The notes under the pieces are model-generated. The model had not been told where the DNA came from. It searched no databases and worked only from the letters and a program-made list of their open reading frames with translations. Below are positions 36,039 through 46,459 of a stretch of DNA of 64,000 nt, in pieces (position 1 is the stretch's first letter; each line of letters opens with the position of its first letter). Source of the stretch: Curvibacter cyanobacteriorum. GTDB lineage: Bacteria > Pseudomonadota > Gammaproteobacteria > Burkholderiales > Burkholderiaceae_C. Location of the stretch: the NCBI RefSeq assembly GCF_028649475.1, contig NZ_JAQSIP010000003.1, positions 186,001 to 250,000 of the forward strand, in the 5' to 3' direction. The position numbers were made by a program, and so were the translations under genes.

Positions 36039-36089
36039 GTCAGTCGGACTGCGTCAAAAGTGCAAGTATTGGCCGGCTTTCGTCCACTG

Positions 36090-36111
36090 TGTTTTGCCTT
36101 GGGTCAAAACA
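36090..36111. promoter_or_regulatory. Inverted repeat in the AraC/P450 control region
   Basis: TGTTTTG and CAAAACA form a perfect 7-bp inverted repeat with an 8-base spacer, 39 bases before the P450 start. It is the most obvious regulator site in this gap. Confidence 0.6.
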
Positions 36112-36150
36112 GAATGCAGCCCAGCCCCCGAGGGCAGCCCAGGAGACACC

Positions 36151-37329
36151 ATGACCTTCAGTTTCGACCCCTATTCGCCAGCCATCGATGCCGACCCCTT
36201 TCCCTACTACAAGATCCTGCGCGACGAGCAGCCCTGCTTCTGGAGCCCCGAGGCCCAGATGTGGATCCTCTCGCGCTACGCCGACATCGTCAGCGCCGGT
36301 CAGGACTGGCAGACCTATTCGTCGGCCAGCGGCAACCTGATGACCGAGCTGCCGGGCCGCGCCGGCGCCACCCTGGGCAGCTCCGACCCACCGAAGCACG
36401 ACCGCCTGCGCGGCCTGATCCAGCACGCCTTCATGAAGCGCAATCTGCTGGCGCTCGAAGCGCCCATCCGCGCCGTGGCCCAGCAGGTGTTCGGCCAGTT
36501 GCGTGGCGTCGAGCGCTTCGACTTCAAGGAGGTGTCCTCGCAGTTCACCGTCAAGGTGCTGATGGCCGCCCTGGGCCTGCCCATGGGTGACGAGGCCATC
36601 GTGGACGAGCAGACGGTGCGTGACAACGCGGTGCTGATGGTGCAAAGCGATGCGCGCACCCGCACCAAGGGCCCCGAGCACATCGCCGCCTACAACTGGA
36701 TGCAGGACTACGCGAGCCGGGTGATCGCGATGCGCCGCGCCGCGCCGCGCAACGACCTGATCAGCAACTTCGCGCTGGCCGAGATCGACGGCGACCGCCT
36801 GGACGACCGCGAGGTGCTGCTGACCACCACCACCCTGATCATGGCCGGCGTCGAGTCGCTGGGCGGCTTCATGATGATGTTCGCCTACAACCTGGCCAGC
36901 TTCGAGGAGGCGCGCCGGGCCGTGGTGGCCAACCCGGCCCTGCTGCCCGACGCGATCGAGGAGTCGCTGCGCTTCAACACCTCGGCCCAGCGCTTCCGGC
37001 GCCGCCTGATGAAGGACGTCAGCCTGCATGGCCAGACCATGAGGGCCGGCGACTTCGTCTGCCTGGCCTACGGCTCGGGCAACCGCGACGAGCGCCAGTA
37101 CCCCCACCCCGATGTCTACGACATCACGCGCAAGCCGCGCGGCCACCTGGGCTTTGGTGGCGGCGTGCACGCCTGCCTGGGCACGGCCATCGCGCGCCTG
37201 GCGGTGAAGATCGCCTTCGAGGAATTCCACCAGGTGGTGCCCGAGTACCGCCGCCTGCAGGACCAACTGGCCTGGATGCCTTCTTCCACCTTCCGCAGCC
37301 CGCTGGTGCTGGACCTGAGCACCCGCTGA
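36151..37329 (+). CDS. Cytochrome P450 monooxygenase
   Basis: A soluble 392-residue class I P450. The I-helix oxygen-activation motif is AGVES (232-236), with Ser in place of the usual Thr. The K-helix ExxR is Glu271-Arg274, and the haem loop FGGGVHACLG places the axial ligand at Cys342. Electrons should come from the ferredoxin and reductase genes that follow, 15 bases away and then overlapping. Context, between two extradiol dioxygenase clusters, suggests oxidation or O-demethylation of an aromatic acid. Methoxybenzoate O-demethylation to a dihydroxybenzoate is one possibility. The subfamily cannot be assigned by eye. Confidence 0.94.
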   Translation: MTFSFDPYSPAIDADPFPYYKILRDEQPCFWSPEAQMWILSRYADIVSAGQDWQTYSSASGNLMTELPGRAGATLGSSDPPKHDRLRGLIQHAFMKRNLLALEAPIRAVAQQVFGQLRGVERFDFKEVSSQFTVKVLMAALGLPMGDEAIVDEQTVRDNAVLMVQSDARTRTKGPEHIAAYNWMQDYASRVIAMRRAAPRNDLISNFALAEIDGDRLDDREVLLTTTTLIMAGVESLGGFMMMFAYNLASFEEARRAVVANPALLPDAIEESLRFNTSAQRFRRRLMKDVSLHGQTMRAGDFVCLAYGSGNRDERQYPHPDVYDITRKPRGHLGFGGGVHACLGTAIARLAVKIAFEEFHQVVPEYRRLQDQLAWMPSSTFRSPLVLDLSTR

Positions 37330-37344
37330 ACCTGGAGCCCCCTT

Positions 37345-37668
37345 ATGACCACCCTGACCTACCTTGAAGCCTCGGGCACCGCCACCGCCATCGACGTGCC
37401 CGACGGCTGGAGCCTGATGCAGGCCGCCATTGCCAATGGCATCGAAGGCATCCTCGGCGAATGCGGCGGCTCCTGCGCCTGCGCCACCTGCCACTGCTAC
37501 GTCGACGATCAGCTGATGGCGGTGCTGCCGCCGCCCAGCGCCGGTGAACTGGACATGCTCGACAACGTGGCCGCCGAGCGGCGCCCCAACAGCCGCCTCG
37601 CCTGCCAGATCAAGGCCAGCCCGGCCCTGGCTGGTGGCTCGCTGCAACTGCCCGAGGTGCAGGAATGA
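37345..37668 (+). CDS. [2Fe-2S] ferredoxin, putidaredoxin type
   Basis: A 107-residue electron carrier. Cluster ligands fit Cys40, Cys46, Cys49 and Cys87 (ECGGSCACATC, then LACQI), the adrenodoxin/putidaredoxin spacing. Extra cysteines are at 44 and 51. It would pass electrons from the FAD reductase to the P450. Its stop overlaps the reductase start (ATGA), so translation is coupled. Confidence 0.95.
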   Translation: MTTLTYLEASGTATAIDVPDGWSLMQAAIANGIEGILGECGGSCACATCHCYVDDQLMAVLPPPSAGELDMLDNVAAERRPNSRLACQIKASPALAGGSLQLPEVQE

Positions 37669-38942
37669 CGCTGGCCCGTGGCGCGCTGCCCGAGGCCATG
37701 GCGCCCGAAGGCCATCTGGTGATTGTGGGCGCCGGCCAGGCCGGCCTGATGGCGGCCGAGGCCTTGCGCAGCGCCGGCAGCCCGGCCGCCATCACCCTGA
37801 TCGGTGACGAGCCCCATGCGCCGTACCACCGCCCGCCGCTGTCCAAGGCCTGGCTGGCCGGCGAGATGGATGCGGCCCAGTTGCTGATGCGCGCGCCCGA
37901 GATGCTGGCGCGCAAGCAGATCACGCTGCAGACCGGGGTCACGGTGCAGGCCATCGATCGGGCGGCCCAAAGCGTGCGCTTGTCCGACGGCCGCGCGCTG
38001 CATTACAGCGGCCTGGTGCTGGCCACCGGCGCCACGCCTCGGCGCCTGTCATGGCCCGGCGCCGAGGCCGCCAACGTGCTGACCCTGCGCAGTCGCGACG
38101 ACGCCTTGGCCATCGCCGCCGGGCTGGCCCGTTGCCAGGCCGAGGGCCTGCCCCTGGTGGTGATCGGCGGCGGCTTCATCGGCCTGGAGGTGGCGGCCAC
38201 GGCGCGCAAGAAGGGCGTGGCCGTGACCGTGCTCGAAGCCGCGCCGCGCCTGCTGGGGCGGGTGCTGAGCCCGCAATTGTCCGACTGGTATGCCGCGCTG
38301 CACCGCCGCCACGGGGTGGCGCTGGAACTGGGCGTCACCATCGAGCGTCTGGTGGTGCACGACGGTCAGGCCCGGGCCGTGCAACTGGCCGATGGCCGCG
38401 AGCTGCCCTGCGCGCTGGTGGTGCTGGGGGTGGGCGTGCAGCCCAACGATGCCCTGGCCCGTGAGGCCGGCCTGGTGGTGGACCGGGGCATCGTGGTCGA
38501 TGCCTGCGGCCGCACCGCCGACCCCCGCATCGTGGCCGCCGGTGATTGCGCCGCGCGCCGCCTGCCTGACGGCCGGCTGCTGCGCCTGGAGTCGGTGCAG
38601 AACGCCTCCGAGCAGGGCAAGGCCGCGGCCGCCGCCCTGCTGGGTCAGGAGCGGCCCTTCACGGCCACGCCCTGGTTCTGGTCCGACCAGTACGAGCGCA
38701 AGCTGCAGATGGCCGGCCTGTCCGAAGGGGCTGACCAGGCCGTGCTGCGCGGCCGCCTGGACGACGACAGTCCGTTCTCGGTCTTCCAGTACCGCGGCGG
38801 GCGGCTGCTGGCGGTGGATTCGGTCAACGCCGCCAAAGACCACTTGACGGCCCGCAAGCTGCTCGATGCGGGCGTGTCGCCCACGCCCGAGCAGGCGGCG
38901 GATCCGGGCTTCAACCTGGCCAGTCTGCTGAACCCGGCCTGA
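37665..38942 (+). CDS. FAD-dependent ferredoxin reductase (putidaredoxin reductase type)
   Basis: A 425-residue NAD(P)H:ferredoxin oxidoreductase. The FAD loop is VIVGAGQAGLMAAEAL, the NAD(P)H loop is VVIGGGFIGLEVAATA, and the second FAD contact is ADPRIVAAGDCAAR. A C-terminal interface domain (WFWSDQYERKLQMAGL) is typical of redox partners of P450s and ring-hydroxylating oxygenases. It is the last gene of a complete three-component P450 operon and converges on a Bug gene 6 bases away. Confidence 0.94.
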   Translation: MTLARGALPEAMAPEGHLVIVGAGQAGLMAAEALRSAGSPAAITLIGDEPHAPYHRPPLSKAWLAGEMDAAQLLMRAPEMLARKQITLQTGVTVQAIDRAAQSVRLSDGRALHYSGLVLATGATPRRLSWPGAEAANVLTLRSRDDALAIAAGLARCQAEGLPLVVIGGGFIGLEVAATARKKGVAVTVLEAAPRLLGRVLSPQLSDWYAALHRRHGVALELGVTIERLVVHDGQARAVQLADGRELPCALVVLGVGVQPNDALAREAGLVVDRGIVVDACGRTADPRIVAAGDCAARRLPDGRLLRLESVQNASEQGKAAAAALLGQERPFTATPWFWSDQYERKLQMAGLSEGADQAVLRGRLDDDSPFSVFQYRGGRLLAVDSVNAAKDHLTARKLLDAGVSPTPEQAADPGFNLASLLNPA

Positions 38943-38948
38943 GTCCGC

Positions 38949-39959
38949 TCACTCCGGCGTGATGCCGGCTCGGCGCACCACCTCGCCCCAGTGCTTGATC
39001 TCGCTGTTCAACAGCTGGCTCAGCTCGGCCGGGGTGCCGGCTTGGGGCTTGACGCCGAGCTTCAGCAGCGCGCTTTGCACCGCGGGCTGGGCCAGGGCGT
39101 CGCGGGCGGCCGCGTTCAGCCGATCCAGCGCCTGCGGCGGCGTGCCCGCCGGGGCGGCGAGCGCGTTCCAGCTGTCCACCTCGTACTGCGCCACGCCTTG
39201 TTCTTTGACGGTGGCGACCTCGGGCAGGCCGCTGAAACGCTGTGCCCCGGTCACCGCCAGCAGGCGCAGGGCCTGCGCCTGCACCTGGGGCAGCAGCGGG
39301 CTGAGGATCTCAAAGCCCAGGTCCACTTCGCCCGCGCGCAGCGCCTGCAGCAGGGCCGGCGAGCCCTTGTAGGGCACCACCGTGGCCTCGATGCCCGCGC
39401 GTGACTTGAACAACTCGGCCGCCAGGTGCTGGGTGCTGCCCGGGGCGATGCTGCCCAGCGTCAGCCGCCCGGGCTGGGCACGCGCGTAGGCCAGCAGGTC
39501 GGCCAGGGTCTTGAAGCGCGACGTGGCGGGCACCGCCAGCCCCAGGTCAAAAAAGCCCAGGGTGCTGATGGGCGCGAGCTGGCGCGTGACGTCAAACGGC
39601 AGCTTCTTGAACAGGTGCACGCTGACGGCGCTGGCGTTGCTCATCAGCAGCAGGGTGTGGCCGTCGGGCGCGGCCTGCACCACCAGGCTGGTGGCCACAA
39701 TGCCCCCCGCGCCGGGGCGGTTGTCGACCACCACGGGCTGCTTGAGCACGCTGCCCATGGCCTGCCCCACGACCCGCGCGGTCAGGTCGGCCACGCCCCC
39801 CGCCGCAAAGGGCACCACCAGGGTGATGGGCCGCTGCGGGAACGTGCTCTGTGCGCGGGCTGGGGCACTGAGCAGGCCCGGGCCTGCCAGGCTGGCCAGC
39901 GCCCCCAGCGCCACCAGCATTGGCCGGCGGCGCAGGGCCGGGGTCAGCGGGGCGCTCAA
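38949..39959 (-). CDS. Bug/TctC-type periplasmic solute-binding protein
   Basis: A binding protein with conserved FPQRPITLVVPFAAGGVADL, VVDNRPGAGGIVATSL and TVVPYKGSPA. I chose a TTG start at 39959. It overlaps the stop of the upstream aldo/keto reductase gene (TTGA) and gives a complete signal peptide with a basic start (ALRRRPMLVALGALASLAG). The first ATG, at 39920, would remove the arginines. The pairing with the reductase gene suggests translational coupling. The ligand is probably an aromatic or carboxylic acid of this block, by context only. Confidence 0.8.
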   Translation of the reverse strand: MSAPLTPALRRRPMLVALGALASLAGPGLLSAPARAQSTFPQRPITLVVPFAAGGVADLTARVVGQAMGSVLKQPVVVDNRPGAGGIVATSLVVQAAPDGHTLLLMSNASAVSVHLFKKLPFDVTRQLAPISTLGFFDLGLAVPATSRFKTLADLLAYARAQPGRLTLGSIAPGSTQHLAAELFKSRAGIEATVVPYKGSPALLQALRAGEVDLGFEILSPLLPQVQAQALRLLAVTGAQRFSGLPEVATVKEQGVAQYEVDSWNALAAPAGTPPQALDRLNAAARDALAQPAVQSALLKLGVKPQAGTPAELSQLLNSEIKHWGEVVRRAGITPE

Positions 39960-40963
39960 GCGCCAAACTCCTCGGTGTCGATCTCCACCTGGTTGCCGGC
40001 GTTGTAGCGCGGCCCGTGCACGGTGTGGCGGTTGATCAGTTGGTCCAGACTGGCCATTTGCGCCGCGTTCAAACGGACTTGGAGCGCGCCCCAGTTCTCT
40101 TCGAGGTGGTCGATGCGCGTGGTGCCCGGGATCGGGATGATGTGGGGCGCGCGTTGCAGCAGCCAGGCCAGCGCGAGCTGGGCCAGGCTGCAGCCGGCCT
40201 CGCGTGCCACCTCGGCCACGCCGTCGAGCAGGCGCAGGTTGGCCGCGTAGGTGTCGGGGGCGAAGCGCGGCATGGCGCGGCGGATGTCCTTGGCGTCGAA
40301 GGCGCTCACATCGCGCACCTGGCCGGTCAGGAAGCCGCGCGCCACCGGGCTGAAGGCGACAAACGCGGTGCCGAGTTCGGCGCAGGCGTCGAGCACCGCG
40401 ATCTCGGGGTTGCGCGTCCACAGCGAGTACTCGGTCTGCACCGCGGTGATGGGGTGCACCGCATGGGCGCGGCGCAGCGTGGCGGCCGACACCTCGCTCA
40501 GGCCGATGCTGCGGATCTTGCCGGCGCGCACCAGGTCGGCCAGCGCGCCCACCGAGTCCTCGATCGGCACCTGCTTGTCCCAGCGGTGCAGGTAGTACAG
40601 GTCGATCACGTCGGTCTGCAGGCGGCGCAGGCTGTCTTCGCAGGTGGCGCGCAGGGTCTCGGGGCGGCCATCGATGACGCGCTTGACGCCATCGGGAAAG
40701 CGCACGCCCTGCATGCCGCATTTGCTGGCCAGGGTGAATTTCTGACGGTGCTTGGCCAGCACCTGGCCGACCAGGGTTTCGTTGGCACCAAAACCGTACA
40801 GCGCGGCGGTGTCGAACAGGGTCACGCCGAGGTCGAGCGCGCGCAGCAGCAGGCGCTCGGCGTCCTCGAACGAGGGCGGCTGGCCATAGGCATGGCTCAG
40901 GTTCATGCAGCCCAGGCCGATGGGGCTGACGTGGAAGGGGCCGAGGGGTCGGGTCGCGGTCAT
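39956..40963 (-). CDS. Aldo/keto reductase
   Basis: A 335-residue NADPH-dependent TIM-barrel reductase. The catalytic tetrad is visible: Asp and Tyr in LFDTAALYGFGANE, Lys in LASKCG and His in YYLHRWD. The C-terminal nucleotide site is IIPIPGTTRIDHLEEN. A GGAGG ribosome-binding site lies 9 bases before the ATG at 40963. It follows the pmd operon on the same strand, but a terminator (40981-41009) lies between them, so separate or read-through expression is likely. It may reduce an aromatic aldehyde; the substrate is unknown. Confidence 0.9.
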   Translation of the reverse strand: MTATRPLGPFHVSPIGLGCMNLSHAYGQPPSFEDAERLLLRALDLGVTLFDTAALYGFGANETLVGQVLAKHRQKFTLASKCGMQGVRFPDGVKRVIDGRPETLRATCEDSLRRLQTDVIDLYYLHRWDKQVPIEDSVGALADLVRAGKIRSIGLSEVSAATLRRAHAVHPITAVQTEYSLWTRNPEIAVLDACAELGTAFVAFSPVARGFLTGQVRDVSAFDAKDIRRAMPRFAPDTYAANLRLLDGVAEVAREAGCSLAQLALAWLLQRAPHIIPIPGTTRIDHLEENWGALQVRLNAAQMASLDQLINRHTVHGPRYNAGNQVEIDTEEFGA

Positions 40964-40980
40964 GGGTGGGTCCTCCAATG

Positions 40981-41009
40981 AAAACGGCCCCAGCGGGGGC
41001 GGGGGCCGT
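40981..41009 (-). terminator. Rho-independent terminator of the pmd operon
   Basis: Reading leftward, an ACGGCCCC/GGGGCCGT 8-bp stem is followed by TTTT. It sits 18 bases past the pmdC stop and just before the aldo/keto reductase ribosome-binding site. Confidence 0.8.
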
Positions 41010-41026
41010 GAAGGGGCAGGGGGTGC

Positions 41027-43288
<2,262 letters not shown>

Positions 43289-43320
43289 TCAAACTCTCCA
43301 TTAAAACGGTCCAAATCGCC

Positions 43321-43458
43321 GCCGGGCCGCCCCAAGGCGATTTGCACCCCCTCGGGGGGCAGCGACCCGCGCAGCGGCGGAGCGTGGGGGCATTGCGATC
43401 GCCGGGCCGCCCCAAGGCGATTTGCACCCCCTCAGGGGGCAGCGGCGGAGCGTGGGGG
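43321..43458. repeat. Tandem pair of REP-like intergenic elements within the pmd operon
   Basis: Copy 1 (43321-43390) and copy 2 (43401-43458) are near identical from GCCGGGCCGCCCCAAGGCGA to GCGGCGGAGCGTGGGGG. Copy 2 lacks 12 bases present in copy 1. Each has a central GC hairpin. Copy 2 ends exactly at the pmdD stop codon. From memory, similar elements are scattered between genes in Comamonadaceae. Confidence 0.85.
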
Positions 43459-44388
43459 TCATTCTTCCGGCCAGTACAGGCGCATGGGGTTGCTGACCAG
43501 CAATTTTTGCTGCAACTCAGCCGTCGGCGCAATGTGCGGGATGAAGTCCACCAGCAGGCCATCGTCGGGCATGTGGTCCTTGAGGTTGGGGTGCGGCCAG
43601 TCGGTGCCCCACAGCACGCGGTCGGGGAACTCCTCCACCACGCGCTTGGCGAAGGGGATCACGTCGGTGTAGGCATTTTGTTCGCCGTTCAGGGCCTTGG
43701 GGCCGCTGACGCTCAGGCGCTCGGGGCAGCTTACCTTGCTCCACACGTTCGGGTGCTCGCGCATGAACTTCAGGAACAGCTGGAACTCGGGGCCGTCGAG
43801 GGGCTTGCTGACGTCCGGGCGGCCCATGTGGTCGACCACCACGGTGGTGGGCAGGGCGGTGAAGAAGTCCCACAGCTCGGGCAGGTCCACCGCCTCGAAG
43901 TAGATCACCACATGCCAACCCCATTTGGCGATGCGGCCGGCGATCTCCAGCAGCTCGTCCTTGGGCGTGAAGTCGACCAGGCGCTTGACGAAGTTGAAGC
44001 GCACGCCGCGCACGCCGGCGTCGTGCATGGCCTGGATCTCTGCGTCGCTCACGCTGCGCTTGACCGTGGCCACGCCGCGGGCCTTGCCGTTGGAGTGGAC
44101 CAGGGCATCGACCATGGCGCGGTTGTCGGCGCCGTGGCAGGTGGCTTGCACCACCACATTGCGGGCAAAGCCCAGGTGGTCGCGCAGGGCGTAGAGCTGG
44201 GCCTTGCTGGCGTCGCAAGGGGTGTACTTGCGCTCGGGGGCGTAGGGGAACTCGGCGCCGGGGCCGAACACGTGGCAGTGCGCGTCGACGCTGCCTGCGG
44301 GCAGTTGGAAGCGCGGCTGGCTCGGGCCGTCGTACCAGTCCAGCCAGCCGGAGGTCTTGGTGAAATCGCCTGTCGTGGGTTTGCTCAT
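43459..44388 (-). CDS. pmdD: 2-pyrone-4,6-dicarboxylate hydrolase
   Basis: A 309-residue amidohydrolase-family lactonase (LigI/PmdD) opening 2-pyrone-4,6-dicarboxylate to 4-oxalomesaconate. The N-terminal metal-site remnant is VDAHCHVFGPGAEFPYAPER, and the C-terminal catalytic Asp is in LWGTDWPHPNLKDH. RYTP-like segment RKYTPCDAS and VRFNFVKRLVD complete the family pattern. It lies between pmdF and pmdA. Confidence 0.95.
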   Translation of the reverse strand: MSKPTTGDFTKTSGWLDWYDGPSQPRFQLPAGSVDAHCHVFGPGAEFPYAPERKYTPCDASKAQLYALRDHLGFARNVVVQATCHGADNRAMVDALVHSNGKARGVATVKRSVSDAEIQAMHDAGVRGVRFNFVKRLVDFTPKDELLEIAGRIAKWGWHVVIYFEAVDLPELWDFFTALPTTVVVDHMGRPDVSKPLDGPEFQLFLKFMREHPNVWSKVSCPERLSVSGPKALNGEQNAYTDVIPFAKRVVEEFPDRVLWGTDWPHPNLKDHMPDDGLLVDFIPHIAPTAELQQKLLVSNPMRLYWPEE

Positions 44389-44498
44389 GTCAGTCTCTCG
44401 GGGTGAGCGCCGGGCCGCTGCCGAAGGGGGGCGGACCGGGCGGGCAATCAGGGGGAACGTGCGCCCAGGGCCACAGGCCCGGGGCGGTGCGCGTGGCG

Positions 44499-45182
44499 TC
44501 AGTCGATGTACTTGAGGCCGGCGGCGGCCAGCGGTTCGCGCATCTTGTACATGTCCAGGCCCAGCACGCCGCTGGCCAGCTTGGCGCGCTTTTCGCCTTC
44601 GAACGATTCGCGCTTTTGGGCCGCGGCCAGGGTCTCGGCAGCGCGGGCGGCGGGCACGCAGACCACGCCGTCGTCGTCGGCCACGATCACGTCACCCGGT
44701 GTCACCAGCATGCCGGCGCAGACCACGGGGATGTTGACCGAGCCCAGGGTGGCCTTGATGGTGCCCTTGCTGCTGATGGCCTTGCTCCAGACCGGGAAGT
44801 TCATCTCTTGCAGCGTGGCCACATCGCGCACACCGGCGTCGATGATCAGGGCGCGCGCGCCACGGGCCTGGAAGCTGGTGGCCAGCAGGTCGCCAAAGTA
44901 GCCGTCGGTGCACTCGGCGGTGACGGCGGCGACCACGATGTCGCCGGGCTGAATCTGCTCCGCCGCGACGTGCATCATCCAGTTGTCGCCCGGCTGCAGC
45001 AGCACGGTGACGGCCGTGCCCGAGACCTTTTGGCCCGCGTAGATGGGGCGCATGTAGGGCTTCAACAGGCCGACGCGGCCCATGGCTTCGTGCACGGTGG
45101 CGCTGCCCAGGGCCGCGAGGCCATCGGCGGCGGCGCGGTCGGCGCGGGTGATGTTGCGGTAGACAACTCCGAGTTCGTACAT
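44499..45182 (-). CDS. pmdF: 4-carboxy-4-hydroxy-2-oxoadipate aldolase
   Basis: A 227-residue RraA-fold class II aldolase (LigK/PmdF) splitting 4-carboxy-4-hydroxy-2-oxoadipate into pyruvate and oxaloacetate. The metal and substrate residues lie in [20 protein letters not shown], and the pyruvate-binding GxxxG segment is near [18 protein letters not shown]. The length is normal. It is separated from pmdE by 178 bases holding a long inverted repeat. Confidence 0.95.
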   Translation of the reverse strand: MYELGVVYRNITRADRAAADGLAALGSATVHEAMGRVGLLKPYMRPIYAGQKVSGTAVTVLLQPGDNWMMHVAAEQIQPGDIVVAAVTAECTDGYFGDLLATSFQARGARALIIDAGVRDVATLQEMNFPVWSKAISSKGTIKATLGSVNIPVVCAGMLVTPGDVIVADDDGVVCVPAARAAETLAAAQKRESFEGEKRAKLASGVLGLDMYKMREPLAAAGLKYID

Positions 45183-45214
45183 GTCTTGATTCCCAAGTGT
45201 GTTCAGTGGTTGAA

Positions 45215-45325
45215 GAGGGGGCGGAGGGGGCGGAAGGGGCGGAGGCCGGGGTGAGCGCTTGGCTCCGTGTCCCCCGCCCGCTTGGCGGGCTCCGCCTTGA
45301 CCTGCGCCAAACGCTCACCCCGGCC
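45215..45325. repeat. Purine 9-mer repeats and a long inverted repeat between pmdE and pmdF
   Basis: Three GAGGGGGCG-type 9-base units (45215-45241, purine-rich) are followed by a 20-base inverted repeat. The left arm 45244-45263 pairs with the right arm 45306-45325 with a single mismatch, enclosing a smaller CCCGC/GCGGG hairpin. In the leftward pmd mRNA this would form one long hairpin before the pmdF ribosome-binding site. Confidence 0.8.
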
Positions 45326-45360
45326 TCTTGCGACGACAGGGCGCGCGCGCTCGCTCGAAA

Positions 45361-46389
45361 TTACTTTCCCTTGGCTTTCAACTGCGCGTCCAGGCGCGGG
45401 AAGACGCGGCGGGCGTTGCCTTCGTAGACCTTGTAGCGGTCTTCGTCGCTGAGGTTGGGGGTGGCGGCGACGTAGCGCTTGGTGTCGTCGTAGTAGTGGC
45501 CGGTTTCAGGGTCGATGCCGCGCACGGCGCCAATCATCTCGCTGGCGAACAGGATGTTGTCGACCGGGATCACCTTGGTCAGCAGGTCGATGCCCGGCTG
45601 GTGGTAGACGCAGGTGTCAAAGAAGATGTTGTTCAGCAGGTGGTCTTTGAGCAGCGGCTTCTTGAGTTCTTGCGCCAGACCGCGGAAACGGCCCCAGTGG
45701 TAAGGCACGGCGCCGCCGCCGTGCGGGATCAGGAACTTCAGCGTCGGGAAGTCCTTGAACAGGTCGCTGGTCAGGCACTGCATGAAGGCCGTGGTGTCGG
45801 CGTTCAGGTAGTGCGCGCCGGTGGTGTGGAAGCAGCTGTTGCAGCTGGTACTGACGTGGATCATGGCCGGGATGTCGTACTCGACCATCTTTTCGTAGAT
45901 GGGGTACCAGTGGCGGTCGGACAGCGGCGGGCTGGTCCAGTGGCCGCCCGACGGATCGGGGTTCAGGTTGATGCCGACGTTGCCGTACTGCTCGACGCAC
46001 TTGACCAGCTCGGGGATGGAGGTGGCCGGGTCGACGCCGGGCGACTGCGGCAGCATGGCCGCCGGAACGAAGTGCTCAGGGAACAGCTGGCTGACGCGGT
46101 AGCACAGCTCGTTGCAGATGGCGGCCCAGGTCGAGGACACGTTGAAGTCGCCGATGTGGTGGGCCATGAAGCTGGCGCGCGGGCTGAAGATGGTCAGGTC
46201 CGAGCCGCGCTCCTTCATCAGGCGCAGCTGGTTGGTCTCGATCGACTCGCGCAGTTCGTCGTCGCTGATCTTCAGGTCCGAGGCCTTGGGGGCCTTGCTC
46301 GGGTCCTTCAGGGCAGCGATCTGCAGGTCGCGCCAGGCGCCCAGGGCGGCCGGGGCGGTGGTGTAGTGGCCGTGTACGTCGATGATCAT
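45361..46389 (-). CDS. pmdE: 4-oxalomesaconate hydratase
   Basis: A 342-residue amidohydrolase-superfamily hydratase (LigJ/PmdE) adding water to 4-oxalomesaconate to give 4-carboxy-4-hydroxy-2-oxoadipate. It starts MIIDVHGHYTTAPAALGAWR with the metal-binding HGH. Further metal and active-site residues lie in MIHVSTSCNSCFHTTGAHYL, then IPHGGGAVPYHWGRFRG and DNILFASEMIGAVRG. A GGAGAG ribosome-binding site precedes the ATG at 46389. Confidence 0.95.
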   Translation of the reverse strand: MIIDVHGHYTTAPAALGAWRDLQIAALKDPSKAPKASDLKISDDELRESIETNQLRLMKERGSDLTIFSPRASFMAHHIGDFNVSSTWAAICNELCYRVSQLFPEHFVPAAMLPQSPGVDPATSIPELVKCVEQYGNVGINLNPDPSGGHWTSPPLSDRHWYPIYEKMVEYDIPAMIHVSTSCNSCFHTTGAHYLNADTTAFMQCLTSDLFKDFPTLKFLIPHGGGAVPYHWGRFRGLAQELKKPLLKDHLLNNIFFDTCVYHQPGIDLLTKVIPVDNILFASEMIGAVRGIDPETGHYYDDTKRYVAATPNLSDEDRYKVYEGNARRVFPRLDAQLKAKGK

Positions 46390-46459
46390 TGCTCTCTCTC
46401 CAGTGTGTTCAGTTGGGTTCGGGGGCGGGCAGGCACGCGGCCAGCCCGGTGGCAGAGGC

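Noticed and set aside
36151-37329. Naming the P450 as a guaiacol or 4-methoxybenzoate O-demethylase
   Set aside because: Guaiacol systems of the GcoAB type have a single fused reductase, and the family cannot be fixed without alignment; only a context-based suggestion is made.
45215-45325. CRISPR or mobile-element interpretation of the repeats
   Set aside because: The units are contiguous without spacers, there is no cas or transposase gene, and no target-site duplication is visible.
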